NCBI RefSeq assembly: GCF_022829295.1
Contig: NZ_JAKSYH010000057.1
Location: 124,001 to 188,000, forward strand
DNA: 64,000 bases
Direction: 5' to 3'
DNA from: Methylobacterium sp. J-088
GTDB lineage: Bacteria > Pseudomonadota > Alphaproteobacteria > Rhizobiales > Beijerinckiaceae
The position numbers and the translations under genes were made by a program. Below the pieces are notes generated by a model. That model worked only from the letters and a program-made list of their open reading frames with translations, ran no database searches and had not been told where the DNA came from. Shown here piece by piece: positions 21,364-30,289 of the stretch (position 1 is its first letter; each line of letters begins with the position of its first letter).

Positions 21364-21517
21364 ACTGCCCCCCGGCATCGTCGCGCCTTCAGAACGTGGG
21401 GCCGGCCCAAAGCGTTGCCGTTCGGCGCGTCCTTAAATCAGCCGCGTTGTGCACGCCCTGTTCAGACGCGTGCCCGGACGGTCCGGCGCACCCGTTGCGT
21501 CCCCGAACCCAGCCTGC

Positions 21518-24500
21518 ATGAACGCCATCCTGATCAAGCTGTTCGCGACTGCCCTGACGCTCAGCCAGGTCACGACCCACCCGGATGCGGTCCGTACCCG
21601 CTTCGATCCGGCCACCGACGGACCGGAGGTCATACGGCTGCTGCGCGACGGCTGCGCCCACATGCGCAAGAGCTTCGACATCGAGGATATCAACCTCGAC
21701 GACCTGATCTCCACCGCGATGGAGGATCCGACGACGGTCGCCGGCCCATCCGCGCCGAAGATCCTGCACGGGCTCGATATCAACGAGCTGAACGTCAGCT
21801 ACAAGCAATTCTGCAAGGGTGAGAACCCGCCCAATTCCCCCTTCGATGCGAAGGCGGTGATCGAATTCTACGACAACGCCGTCAAAGACCTGCCCAGCGC
21901 CGAGACCCTGCGCGACAAGGCCCTGCCCGGCATGACCCGGATCCTCGACGGCGCGGGAAAACCCTTCGCCGAGGCGTCCGAGCCGAACGGGCGACGCGTC
22001 GTGGTACCGATCTCGGCGGTACCGCCGTTGGTACAGAAGGCCTTTATCGCCGCCGAGGACAAGCGCTTCGAGAGTCATCACGGCATCGACGAACGCGGCG
22101 TGATCCGCGCCTTTATCGGCAACCTCGCCTCGCCGGGCCGGCCCGCCGGCGGCTCGACCATCACCCAGCAGGTGGTCAAGAACTTCTCCGTGGGCGACGA
22201 TGTCACCTACGAGCGCAAGATCCGCGAGATGATCGTCGCCTTGCGACTCGAGCGGATCCTCGCCAAGCCGCAGATCCTCGGCTTGTATCTCAACGGCATC
22301 TATCTCGGCCGCGGCGCCTACGGCATCGAAATGGCGGCGGAGAGCTATTTCGGAAAGCCGGTCGGCCAGCTCACCCTGCCGGAGGCAGCCCTGCTCGCCG
22401 GCATGCCCAAGGGCCCGAACTTCTACAGCCCCGACAAGTACCCCGAGCGGGCGCGGGAGCGCCGGGCCTACGTGCTGTCGCGCCTGAAGGAAGAGGGCAC
22501 CATCACCGAGGCTGAGATGAATGCCGCGATCAAGTCGGATCTCGGCTTGAAGTCGATCGAGACCGCGCGACGCGATTCCGGGTTCTACGCGGTCGATTTC
22601 CTCAATCGCGAGGCCCGGACTTTCGCGGGCGTCGATTCCCTCACCACCGGCTCGTTCACAGTGCGCTCGACGATCAATGCCGGCCTGCAGCGCGCCGTCG
22701 AGGAGGCGCTGCAGGACGGTCTCGCCAATTACGAGCGTTCCACCGGCCGCCAAGCCTTTACCGGCCCTGAGCTCAACCTCGCCGACAGCGTCCGCCGCAT
22801 CCAGGCCGCGACGCCGGCCCCTGAGGCATCGCCGCAATCGGCCCCCTCGGTCACCGGGGCCCGGGCGGATCCCGTCAAGCCGGACGCCAGGAGCCCGCGG
22901 ACACCGAAGGTAGCGGTGACGCCGCAGCGGAAACCGGCTTGGCTGCTCGCGCTGGAGAGCGCGCGACCGGTGCTCTACGACGTGCGCTGGCCGATGGCCA
23001 TCGTGCTGGAGACGGGGCGCGGCGGCCTCAAAGTCGGGCTCGCCGACGGCCGCACAGCCACCCTCGATGCCGGGATCGCCCGCGGCAAGCTGCAGCTCTA
23101 CGACGTGGTGCGTGTGAAGGTCACGCAGGGCAAGGGCGGCGCGCATGCGCAGCTCCGCGTCCGGCCGACCGTCCAGGGGGCGGCTGTGGTCATCGAGAAT
23201 CAGACCGGCCGGATCCTCGCCATGGCGGGGGGCTTCTCCTACCCGCTGAGCCAGCTCAACCGCGTCACGCAGACGGTGCGCCAGCCGGGTTCGACCCTCA
23301 AGCCGTTGACCTATCTCGCTGCCCTCAATGCCGGCCTGCAGCCGAACACGCTGGTGATGGATTCGCCCGTCACCCTTCCGCCGATCAACGGGACCGGCGA
23401 TTCCTGGTCTCCGAAGAACTACGAGGGCGGCGGCTCTGGCCCCACGACGCTCCGGCGCGGGTTGGAATTCTCCAAGAATCTGGTGACTGCCCGCCTCCTA
23501 CAGGGTGGTATCGCCCCGAAGGCGCCGGCAAGCCTCAAGCGCGTCTGCGACATCGCCCTCGAAGCGCAGATCTACGCCGAGTGCGAACCCTATTACCCCT
23601 TTGTCCTGGGCGCGCAGCCGGTACGGATGCTCGACCTTGCGGCCTTCTACGCGGCGGTGGCCAACGAGGGGGCGCGGCCGACACCTTATGCCCTCGAATC
23701 GGTCGAGCGGGACGGTAAGTCGCTGTACACGCATGCGGCGCGCGAACCAGTTCGGATCGGCTCGGCCGACCGGGTCTCATTCTACCAGCTCAAGACCATG
23801 CTCCAGGGCGTCACCCAGCACGGCACCGCTGCGGCGTTGTCGAAGGTCTCGGCCTACGTGGCCGGCAAGACCGGCACGTCGGAGAACGAGAACGATGCGT
23901 GGTTCGCGGGTCTGACCAACGAGATTTCGGTGGTGGTCTGGGTCGGCTACGACAATGCCGACGGCAGCCGTAAAACGCTTGGACGCGGCCAGACCGGTGG
24001 CCATGTCTCGGTTCCGATCGCCTCGGCGATCCTGCAGGCGGCCTGGGCCAACGGCGTGCCGAAGACGCCGCTGAAGGGGCCTACGTCCGAGGCGCGGCCG
24101 TTCATCGCCGATTTGGCGATCGATCCGCGCAGCGGTGTCCGGGTCGCGGGCGGCGGCTTTATCGAGCATTTCCGCACCAGCGGCGACGGCAGGATGGCCG
24201 ATACCCAATACCGCCTCGTCCCGCGCGAGACGCTCTACGCGATGCGGCCGGACGCCGAGGATGGCGACCTGGGCGGTGCCGAGGACGGTGCGAGCGTGGC
24301 GGGCGACTATTACGGCACCATGACCGGCGAGCGTGCGCCCGCGGATCCGCTCGACCCGTTCGGAGACCGTCCGCCGCCGCGCAGCCGCCGTGCGCAGGGG
24401 GATCTGGATCCGTCCGGCCAGGACCCGTACAGGCCGTGGCCGGGCCAGGCCGCACGCTCGCCGTTCGGGGATGACGGCGTTCGCAGGCCCCGCCGCCGCG

Positions 24501-24538
24501 ATCCGGACTACCTGTTCGGCGAAGAGTCCGGCTTCTGA
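21518..24538 (+). CDS. class A penicillin-binding protein (GT51 plus transpeptidase)
   Basis: A bifunctional peptidoglycan synthase of 1,006 residues. GT51 domain: AAEDKRFESHHGID near residue 178 and GGSTITQQVVKN near 211. Transpeptidase: active Ser592 in GSTLKP, SKN near 652 and KTGTSEN near 784. An OB-like region and a Pro-rich linker lie between the catalytic domains. The start is odd: MNAILIKLFATALTLSQV looks more like a short signal than the usual cytoplasmic tail plus TM, and about 150 residues precede GT51. The tail after residue 880 is Asp/Arg/Pro-rich. ATG 21518 is preferred; a GTG at 21449 adds 23 residues. It is divergent from the GH13 gene. Confidence 0.88.
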   Translation: MNAILIKLFATALTLSQVTTHPDAVRTRFDPATDGPEVIRLLRDGCAHMRKSFDIEDINLDDLISTAMEDPTTVAGPSAPKILHGLDINELNVSYKQFCKGENPPNSPFDAKAVIEFYDNAVKDLPSAETLRDKALPGMTRILDGAGKPFAEASEPNGRRVVVPISAVPPLVQKAFIAAEDKRFESHHGIDERGVIRAFIGNLASPGRPAGGSTITQQVVKNFSVGDDVTYERKIREMIVALRLERILAKPQILGLYLNGIYLGRGAYGIEMAAESYFGKPVGQLTLPEAALLAGMPKGPNFYSPDKYPERARERRAYVLSRLKEEGTITEAEMNAAIKSDLGLKSIETARRDSGFYAVDFLNREARTFAGVDSLTTGSFTVRSTINAGLQRAVEEALQDGLANYERSTGRQAFTGPELNLADSVRRIQAATPAPEASPQSAPSVTGARADPVKPDARSPRTPKVAVTPQRKPAWLLALESARPVLYDVRWPMAIVLETGRGGLKVGLADGRTATLDAGIARGKLQLYDVVRVKVTQGKGGAHAQLRVRPTVQGAAVVIENQTGRILAMAGGFSYPLSQLNRVTQTVRQPGSTLKPLTYLAALNAGLQPNTLVMDSPVTLPPINGTGDSWSPKNYEGGGSGPTTLRRGLEFSKNLVTARLLQGGIAPKAPASLKRVCDIALEAQIYAECEPYYPFVLGAQPVRMLDLAAFYAAVANEGARPTPYALESVERDGKSLYTHAAREPVRIGSADRVSFYQLKTMLQGVTQHGTAAALSKVSAYVAGKTGTSENENDAWFAGLTNEISVVVWVGYDNADGSRKTLGRGQTGGHVSVPIASAILQAAWANGVPKTPLKGPTSEARPFIADLAIDPRSGVRVAGGGFIEHFRTSGDGRMADTQYRLVPRETLYAMRPDAEDGDLGGAEDGASVAGDYYGTMTGERAPADPLDPFGDRPPPRSRRAQGDLDPSGQDPYRPWPGQAARSPFGDDGVRRPRRRDPDYLFGEESGF

Positions 24539-24555
24539 CCGCCCTCCCCCGTAAG

Positions 24556-25635
24556 ATGAGACACCCGTTGCGAATGCAGCTTCCCGCCGCCCGAGTCCCC
24601 GCGGCTTTTGCCCTTGCGCTGCTGGCCGCGATCCCGGCCCGCGCGCAGACGCCCGCCGCCAACACCGCGCCGGCCCCCGCGGCCGACCGGATCAAGGAGG
24701 TGCCGTCGGTCACGGCCGTCGATCCGGCGACGATCAAGCCGGGCCAGATCCTGTTCACTGACCATCGCGACAAGCCGACGGCCCCGGAGAACGGGCTGAT
24801 TCCGTATCTCGACTGGCAGAAGGCGCGTCCGGCCGAGGCGGCGGTGCTCGCTCCCTACCCCGGCTACAAGGAGCCCGACTACACCGTCACGGTGAACGGC
24901 GTGACCAAGCCGCGGCACGAGACCCTCAAGATCTACGTGGCCGAGGGCCGGTTCGTCGTTCCTCGGCCGCCCGAGTCGATCGACAGCGCATCCTACGCCA
25001 ACCTCGCCTTCGTTCAGAAGATGGATCCGGCGATCAAGCACCGCGCCGTCTCCTCCGCCGAGGTGACGCCCAACAAGGATCCGGCCGCCGCCTTCGCCAA
25101 GCGGCCCGATCGGCCCTGGTGCGAGGGCGCCGGTGCCTGCATCGAGTCGCGTTACGATCTGGAGGGCAAGCTGCCGCTCGGCGTGAAGCTCGCCAACAAG
25201 CTGGAGGAAGGTTCGGCCAAGAAGATCGCCGAATATGTCTCGTTCCAGAGCGAGTTGCGGGTGCTCGGGCCCGACCAGGACGGGCCGCTCCGAGCCCTGA
25301 CCAAGATCGATACGCCGGTGACTGGCGGGCTGGAGCAGACGATCTTCTGGGTCAACCAGATCCTGCGCTTCGGCAAGTTCCTGGCGGTGTTCCAGCCGAT
25401 GCCGAATGACCCGGGCAAGACGGTCGTCACCACCTACATGGCGCTCGCCATCAAGGGCGACGTGCTCGACCGGAAGGCGGAATACGCCCGTGTGCCGGTG
25501 CTGAAGAACCTCCTGCCCGCCCAGGTGCTGATGGGCAATTCGAGCTTCAACACCGGCACGTCGATCAGTGCCGGGCTGCCGGTCTATGCCCGGAACCGGA
25601 TCACCACCTTCGCGGACGCGCTGACGAAGCGCTGA
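24556..25635 (+). CDS. exported protein of unknown function
   Basis: The 359-residue product has a signal peptide (VPAAFALALLAAIPARA) and an Ala/Pro-rich mature N-terminus. The rest is folded-looking: GQILFTDHRDKPTAPENG, RPWCEGAGACIESRYDLEG with two nearby cysteines, a helical KLANKLEEGSAKKIAEYVSF and FWVNQILRFGKFLAVFQPMPN. I recognise no family. It begins 17 bases after the PBP stop on the same strand, so probably shares its transcript, which suggests an envelope role. ATG 24556 is used, with an in-frame ATG 18 bases later (24574). Confidence 0.75.
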   Translation: MRHPLRMQLPAARVPAAFALALLAAIPARAQTPAANTAPAPAADRIKEVPSVTAVDPATIKPGQILFTDHRDKPTAPENGLIPYLDWQKARPAEAAVLAPYPGYKEPDYTVTVNGVTKPRHETLKIYVAEGRFVVPRPPESIDSASYANLAFVQKMDPAIKHRAVSSAEVTPNKDPAAAFAKRPDRPWCEGAGACIESRYDLEGKLPLGVKLANKLEEGSAKKIAEYVSFQSELRVLGPDQDGPLRALTKIDTPVTGGLEQTIFWVNQILRFGKFLAVFQPMPNDPGKTVVTTYMALAIKGDVLDRKAEYARVPVLKNLLPAQVLMGNSSFNTGTSISAGLPVYARNRITTFADALTKR

Positions 25636-25659
25636 CGGGCTTCGATGGCCGGACGGTGA

Positions 25660-25695
25660 ACGCGTCGCCTCCGCGTCCCAGCGGCAGCGACGCGT
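25660..25695. terminator. terminator-like hairpin between convergent genes
   Basis: A 9-bp perfect stem (ACGCGTCGC / GCGACGCGT) with an 18-base loop, 24 bases past the exported-protein stop and just before the stop of the convergent small lipoprotein gene. Likely bidirectional. Confidence 0.55.
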
Positions 25696-25698
25696 CAC

Positions 25699-25914
25699 TT
25701 ACATACCGCGGTTGCCGATCGTCGGCAGGGTCGGCTGCGTGTAGGCGCGGTTCACATCCCGCCGGGTCTGGGTGCCGTTGGTGTTGCTGGAGGCCCGGTA
25801 ATTGTCGAGGTTGAAGCTCTCGGCGAGACCGCTGCGGGAGTCCGGCCCGTCGGTGGCGCAGGCGCACAGGCCGCCGATCGTGAGCGCGGAGAAGGCCAAA
25901 AGGACGAGGCGCAT
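25699..25914 (-). CDS. small lipoprotein
   Basis: A 71-residue protein with signal MRLVLLAFSALTIGGLCAC. A lipobox of the LCA-C form makes lipidation likely. The mature part is short and Asn/Thr/Arg-rich (FNLDNYRASSNTNGTQTRRD) with no known fold. The gene ends in TAA and is convergent with the exported protein gene. Small lipoproteins of this sort are common in Methylobacterium envelopes; function unknown. Confidence 0.65.
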   Translation of the reverse strand: MRLVLLAFSALTIGGLCACATDGPDSRSGLAESFNLDNYRASSNTNGTQTRRDVNRAYTQPTLPTIGNRGM

Positions 25915-26143
25915 GGGAGGTCCTGACGGGTTCGGCCGATGATCGGCCTTGAATGCAGAAACGGCAGTGCCGCCATCGTCAGGCCCAGGTAGACCTCGTC
26001 AAGAGTGACCGCCAACCGTGAATCGGTTCTGCGGCCTCCGATGCGCAGCGGCCACGGAAAATCCACCACGCCGTTCGTTTGCAGCGGATAGGGCTTGGCA
26101 CCCTCTGGCCAATCCGGGGCCTTTCGGGCGACAACCACCGGCG

Positions 26144-26392
26144 ATGAGCAACGTCTTGCCCTTCCGTCCCCGCGCAAACGTCGCGCGCCTCGCCCGCTGT
26201 GAGGTCGTCACCGTAGCAGGCGACCTTCTCGAGCTGCTCGACCAGCTTGAGGACGTGAGCGCACGCGCCGCCGCTATGGGGCGTCCCGCGCGCGAGGTCG
26301 AACGCACCGTCCAGAACCTTCTGGATGCAGTAAGTGCGGTTGAACGGGCTTTGGATTGCATCGGCGAAGGTGAGCAGTCCGCTCCGGCCTGA
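26144..26392 (+). CDS. small helical hypothetical protein
   Basis: An 82-residue cytosolic protein starting MSNVLPFRPRANVARLARCE, followed by an amphipathic, heptad-like helix region (GDLLELLDQLEDVSARAAAMG and TVQNLLDAVSAVERALDCIG). The N-terminal VLPFRPR element is a motif seen at the start of many small alphaproteobacterial proteins. No family identified. It may form a small coiled-coil dimer. Single gene. Confidence 0.6.
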   Translation: MSNVLPFRPRANVARLARCEVVTVAGDLLELLDQLEDVSARAAAMGRPAREVERTVQNLLDAVSAVERALDCIGEGEQSAPA

Positions 26393-26577
26393 CCAACCGC
26401 ACTGCGACGCCGGCCCGATCGGTCAAGCGTGTCTATAGCCTCGACCGAAGTCTCGAAGACCTCATATTTCAAACATCACGAAGTGAGTCTGCGGAGTGCG
26501 GCAATCTTGGAACTCAATCGCACAGCTTGCGGTTGAGGGTAAGATGCTCACGTCGAGGATCGGTTCCAGAGGGCGCT

Positions 26578-27195
26578 ATGACGCTTCGCACGTGTTGCAT
26601 GCTGGCTGTCGTCGCTGCCGCTGGACTGGTCGTCGGAAGCGGAACACAGGCCGAAGCCGCCGAAATGGGCTTCCTGGAAATGCTGTTCGGTGCACGCCCA
26701 GCGCCCCAAGCGGTGCAGCCGGCGCCGTCGTTTGAGCCCCAGACCACCGGGCACACCTACCAGCGCCTCGGCGCGGCCCGCCGCCACCTGCAGACTCGCT
26801 ACAGCGCTTTGCCGGTGAGGATCCGCGTGAAAGAGGCGGATATCTCGCCGCGTCAGACCTCGATCGATATGAAGGCGGGAGCGACCGCGGCCTTGCTGAA
26901 GGACGAAACGCTCCGTCCCGGTGACATCGTCGTCCTCAACACCGGAGCCAAGGTCTTCGCCGGTGATCCCGACAAACGCCATACTGTCCGGGATTTTGAG
27001 CCGACGCAAAGCTCGCGCTTCGTCAGCAAGGGAACGCGCAAGGTTCTGGCTGGCCTGTTCACGCCCGTAGGCCTGCGTCCTGCCCAAGAGGCCGGGCGCA
27101 TGGTGGCGCATGCCAACGTGCCGGTGACCGCGACGCCGATCCCGACCGAAAAGACCGCCATGCGGGTGATCAACCCATGGCGGGACGGACAGTGA
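26578..27195 (+). CDS. exported hypothetical protein
   Basis: About 205 residues with a signal peptide (CCMLAVVAAAGLVVGSGTQAEA). The mature part starts MGFLEMLFGARPAPQ, a pattern seen in small exported rhizobial/Methylobacterium proteins, then RRHLQTRYSALPVRIRVKE, LLKDETLRPGDIVVLNTGAKVF and SSRFVSKGTRKVLAGL. The second half of that order (DETLRPGDIVV near residue 110) suggests a DUF2865-like or SH3-like cell-envelope domain, but I cannot name it securely. ATG 26578 follows GAGGGCG. It ends 9 bases before the convergent polysaccharide export gene stop. Confidence 0.65.
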   Translation: MTLRTCCMLAVVAAAGLVVGSGTQAEAAEMGFLEMLFGARPAPQAVQPAPSFEPQTTGHTYQRLGAARRHLQTRYSALPVRIRVKEADISPRQTSIDMKAGATAALLKDETLRPGDIVVLNTGAKVFAGDPDKRHTVRDFEPTQSSRFVSKGTRKVLAGLFTPVGLRPAQEAGRMVAHANVPVTATPIPTEKTAMRVINPWRDGQ

Positions 27196-27204
27196 TCGGA
27201 CGGT

Positions 27205-27780
27205 TCAGAAGAACCGCTCCTTGACCACGATCGTGTCGCCCGGCCTGACCGAGTAGGTCATCGGTACGATGCCGGAGACCAGCTTCCCGCCGCCCGTGTC
27301 GCGGGTCAAGACGGCGTAGTCCCGTGCCGCGCGCGGGCCGAATCCCGCCGCGATCGCCACCGCTGTCTCGACCGTCATCCCGTTCACGAACGGGTACTGG
27401 CCGGAGGTCGTGACCTCGCCCAGGATGTAGAACGGCCGGTAGGCGTCGACCTCCACGGTCACGTGCGGCTCTCGCACGAAGCCGGAGGCGAGCTTGGCCT
27501 CGACCGAGCGGGCCGCCTGCCCGGTCGTCTGCCCGCCGACCTGCACGACGCCGATCAGCGGCATCGCGATCCGACCGGCTCCATCGACCGCATAAATGTT
27601 CGACAGGTTGTCCTGGCCGAAGACGATTACCCGCAGCTTGTCGCCTGCAGCCAGGGTGTAGCGGGCGGCAATCGACCCGGTGCCGGTCGCATCGAGCTGA
27701 TCGGTCCGGAAGGTCGGACGCAGGCATCCGCCGAGCGCCAGGGTCGTGCCGAGGGAGAGGAGAAGAGCACGCCGGTTCAT
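27205..27780 (-). CDS. polysaccharide export lipoprotein (Wza/OPX-like)
   Basis: A 191-residue protein with signal RRALLLSLGTTLALGGC; LGGC is a clear lipobox. The mature part carries the Poly_export domain (YTLAAGDKLRVIVFGQDNLSNIYAVDGAGRIAMPLIG, with TTGQAARSVEAKL) and one SLBB-type domain (FYILGEVTTSGQYPFVNGMTVETAVAIAAGF). It is much shorter than E. coli Wza (about 380 residues) and lacks the C-terminal outer-membrane barrel helix, so it is the small OPX type used by synthase- or Wzx/Wzy-type EPS systems. It is divergent from the Wzz/GumC-like gene across a 192-base shared control region. Confidence 0.88.
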   Translation of the reverse strand: MNRRALLLSLGTTLALGGCLRPTFRTDQLDATGTGSIAARYTLAAGDKLRVIVFGQDNLSNIYAVDGAGRIAMPLIGVVQVGGQTTGQAARSVEAKLASGFVREPHVTVEVDAYRPFYILGEVTTSGQYPFVNGMTVETAVAIAAGFGPRAARDYAVLTRDTGGGKLVSGIVPMTYSVRPGDTIVVKERFF

Positions 27781-27972
27781 CACCATCGCCGTCATGGATG
27801 CGGTAGAGGCCAGGACTAAGCTGTTAAGGTTAACGAAGTCTGATCAAACGTCACCGCTGAGCGTCTTGCCACGGACGGCCCGGCTTTAACTCTTGAGCAA
27901 CCTTAATATCCGCTACTAGCCGGCGGGCGGCTTTACGTGCTGCCGGTCTGCCTCCGTGCCCAGAGCGTCCGC
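27781..27972. promoter_or_regulatory. divergent control region of the EPS export and chain-length genes
   Basis: The gap holds several TTAA-containing words (TGTTAAGGTTAACGAAG, GGCTTTAACTCTTGAG and CAACCTTAATATCC) that stand out against the G+C-rich surroundings. TTGAGC at 27893 and TACTAG at 27914 are a weak promoter pair for the plus-strand gene. No exact CtrA (TTAA-N7-TTAA) site was found. Confidence 0.4.
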
Positions 27973-30183
27973 ATGTCTCGTATTCGTCAACGCTCGACCG
28001 AAGCCCTGCCGAGCACGCTGTCCGGCGCCCAGGACGGTCTCGGTCTTGCGCAGGTGCCGCGCATCCTGGGCCGCTCGCTCGGCTGGATCGTCGGCCCGAC
28101 GCTCGTCGTTGCCCTGGGTGCCACAGTCTTCGTCAACGTCGTAAGCCCCCGCTACACCGGCGAGTCGAAGCTCATCCTCGAGAGCCGCGACCCGGCCTTC
28201 GCCCGCACCGCGCAGGAGCGGGGCGATCAGCTCGCGCCGATCGACGAGCAGGCGGTGGCGAGCCAAGTGCAGGTCGTAATGTCGCGCGATCTCGCCCGGG
28301 AGGCGATCCGCCGGCTCAAGCTGGTCGGCAATCCTGAATTCGACCCCGGCGCAACCAGCATCGGTCCGGTGCAGCGCGTGCTGATGATGCTCGGCATCGG
28401 CGCCAACCCCCTCGACCGCCCGGCCGAGGATCGGGTGCTCGACGCCTATTTCGAGCACCTGCTCGTTTATCCTGCCGGTAAGTCGCGCATCCTCACGATT
28501 GAGTTCCGCGCGAAGGATGCGGCACTTGCCGCTGAAGCCGCCAATACCATCGCAAAGCTCTACATCGCGTCGCTCGAAGCCGACAAAGTCGACACAGCCC
28601 GCTACGCTTCCTCGTGGCTCGGCGGTAATATCGACGGACTGCGCAAGCGCGTCGCGGAGGCCGAGGCGAAGGTTGAGGTATTCCGGGCCAAGAACGGCCT
28701 CGTCGGAAGCGCCGCAGGCCGGCCGCTCAACGCACAGCAGCTCGGCGAGCTGTCTAGCCAGCTCTCCGCGGCCCGGATCCTCAAGGCGGATCTCACCGGC
28801 AAGGTGAAGGCCATCAAGGATCTGATCAAGGACGGGCGGTCCTTCGAGATCCCGGATGTCGCCAACAACGAGGTCATCCGGCGTATCGTCGAGAACCGCA
28901 TCGCCGTGCGGGCGCAGCTCGCCCTTGAATCGCGGACGCTCCTGCCGGCCCACCCGCGCATTAAGGAGCTGAAGGCGCAGCTCGAAGATCTCGACGCTCA
29001 GATCAAGGCTTCGGCCGAACGCATCGTTCGCACGATGGAGAATGATTCCAAGATCGCGGAAGCCCGCGTCGAGAGCCTGCAGGCCGCGGTGGACGGCCAG
29101 CAGGACGTCGTGGTCCGCGGCAATTCCAGCGAGATCCAGCTGCGCGCCCTGGAGCGCGAGGCCAAGGCGCAGCGCGAGCAGCTCGAATCCTACCTGTCGC
29201 GCTACCGCGAGGCGTCGGCCCGCGACGGCGAAGCCGCGACCCCGGCGGATGCGCGCATCGTGTCGCGCGCGGTCACGCCGGAGGTGCCGTCCTTCCCGAA
29301 GAAGCTGCCGATCGTCGCGTTCGCGACCCTGATCACGCTACTGCTCTCAATCGGTGCCATCATCGCCCGCGCCCTGCTGACCGATGCCGCCCGGTCCGCG
29401 TCCGATCGGGACGAGGCTTTCGATCCCGCTGAGGCTCGCCAGCGCCGAGAGCCGGTTCTGGATCGGCCACGCTTCGCCTTCCCGGAGGCCATGTCGCCGA
29501 CCGGTTGGTCCGATGCGTCCGACGCTGAAGCGGAGCCTACGGCGGCGGCTCCGGAAACGGCGCCCGCAGCCACCGCGGAGGCATTCGACCTCGCGCCGCT
29601 GATCGCCCGGATCTCGGCCGCTCCGCGCGCCGCCGACGCACCCTCCGGCCGGCGCGTCCTGATCTTGGAGACCAGCCGGACCAACGGTGTGGCAGGGCTC
29701 TCGACCGCCTTGACGCGGGCGCTCGGCGGCGCCGGAACCCTCGTCGCCGTCGCGCTGAACGGCGGACATGGAGACGGGAAGCTCGGCTTCACAGATCTGG
29801 TGGCCGGCGAGGCCGCCTTCCTCGACGTGATCCAGGCCGATCGCTCCAGCGGCCTGCATGTGATCGAGGCCGGGCGGCACACGAGCTCTGTGTTGTCCGA
29901 GGAGCCGGATGCCCTGACCCTGACCTTCGAGGCGATGGCGGAAGCCTACGACTGGGTGGTCTGCTGCCTCAAGGCCACCGCGGATGCCGACAACCTTCTC
30001 GATCTCGTCGCCGGCTACATGGATACGGTGGTGATCGCCTCGAACGCCTCGGCGGAGGATCCGGCTTTGGCCGATCTCTACGCCGCCGCGCAGGAAGCAG
30101 GTGCCAGGCAGATCCTCGTGGCCCAGGACCGGCCGACGGCCGGCGCTGCGATCGACGCCGATCTGCGCCTCAACGCCGCGTGA
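27973..30183 (+). CDS. Wzz/GumC-type chain-length protein fused to a degenerate BY-kinase domain
   Basis: A 736-residue inner-membrane protein. TM1 lies in IVGPTLVVALGATVFVNVV, a periplasmic Wzz/GumC domain with long coiled coils (AEAKVEVFRAKNGLVGSAAG, AKAQREQLESYLSRYREAS) follows, then TM2 (IVAFATLITLLLSIGAIIARALL). The C-terminal part (from about residue 530, RRVLILETSRTNGVAGLSTAL) has the fold order of tyrosine autokinase Wzc, but the P-loop Gly-Lys-Thr/Ser is absent and no Tyr-rich tail exists, so ATP binding is unlikely. This suggests regulation of polymer length without kinase activity. ATG 27973 chosen; GTG 27937 is in frame. Confidence 0.85.
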   Translation: MSRIRQRSTEALPSTLSGAQDGLGLAQVPRILGRSLGWIVGPTLVVALGATVFVNVVSPRYTGESKLILESRDPAFARTAQERGDQLAPIDEQAVASQVQVVMSRDLAREAIRRLKLVGNPEFDPGATSIGPVQRVLMMLGIGANPLDRPAEDRVLDAYFEHLLVYPAGKSRILTIEFRAKDAALAAEAANTIAKLYIASLEADKVDTARYASSWLGGNIDGLRKRVAEAEAKVEVFRAKNGLVGSAAGRPLNAQQLGELSSQLSAARILKADLTGKVKAIKDLIKDGRSFEIPDVANNEVIRRIVENRIAVRAQLALESRTLLPAHPRIKELKAQLEDLDAQIKASAERIVRTMENDSKIAEARVESLQAAVDGQQDVVVRGNSSEIQLRALEREAKAQREQLESYLSRYREASARDGEAATPADARIVSRAVTPEVPSFPKKLPIVAFATLITLLLSIGAIIARALLTDAARSASDRDEAFDPAEARQRREPVLDRPRFAFPEAMSPTGWSDASDAEAEPTAAAPETAPAATAEAFDLAPLIARISAAPRAADAPSGRRVLILETSRTNGVAGLSTALTRALGGAGTLVAVALNGGHGDGKLGFTDLVAGEAAFLDVIQADRSSGLHVIEAGRHTSSVLSEEPDALTLTFEAMAEAYDWVVCCLKATADADNLLDLVAGYMDTVVIASNASAEDPALADLYAAAQEAGARQILVAQDRPTAGAAIDADLRLNAA

Positions 30184-30205
30184 TCGCTGAGAGCGTTCCC
30201 GGGCC

Positions 30206-30236
30206 GTCGGCGACCCCGGCGGTAGGGATCGCCGAC
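30206..30236. terminator. hairpin between convergent EPS genes
   Basis: An 8-bp perfect stem (GTCGGCGA / TCGCCGAC), extended outward by GGCC / GGCC-like pairs, lies 22 bases past the chain-length protein stop and 53 bases before the acetyltransferase-like gene stop. Confidence 0.5.
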
Positions 30237-30289
30237 GAGCCGGCCGCGGGATACTGTCGTGTACCGCGGGGCAGCCGACGCGAATCCGG

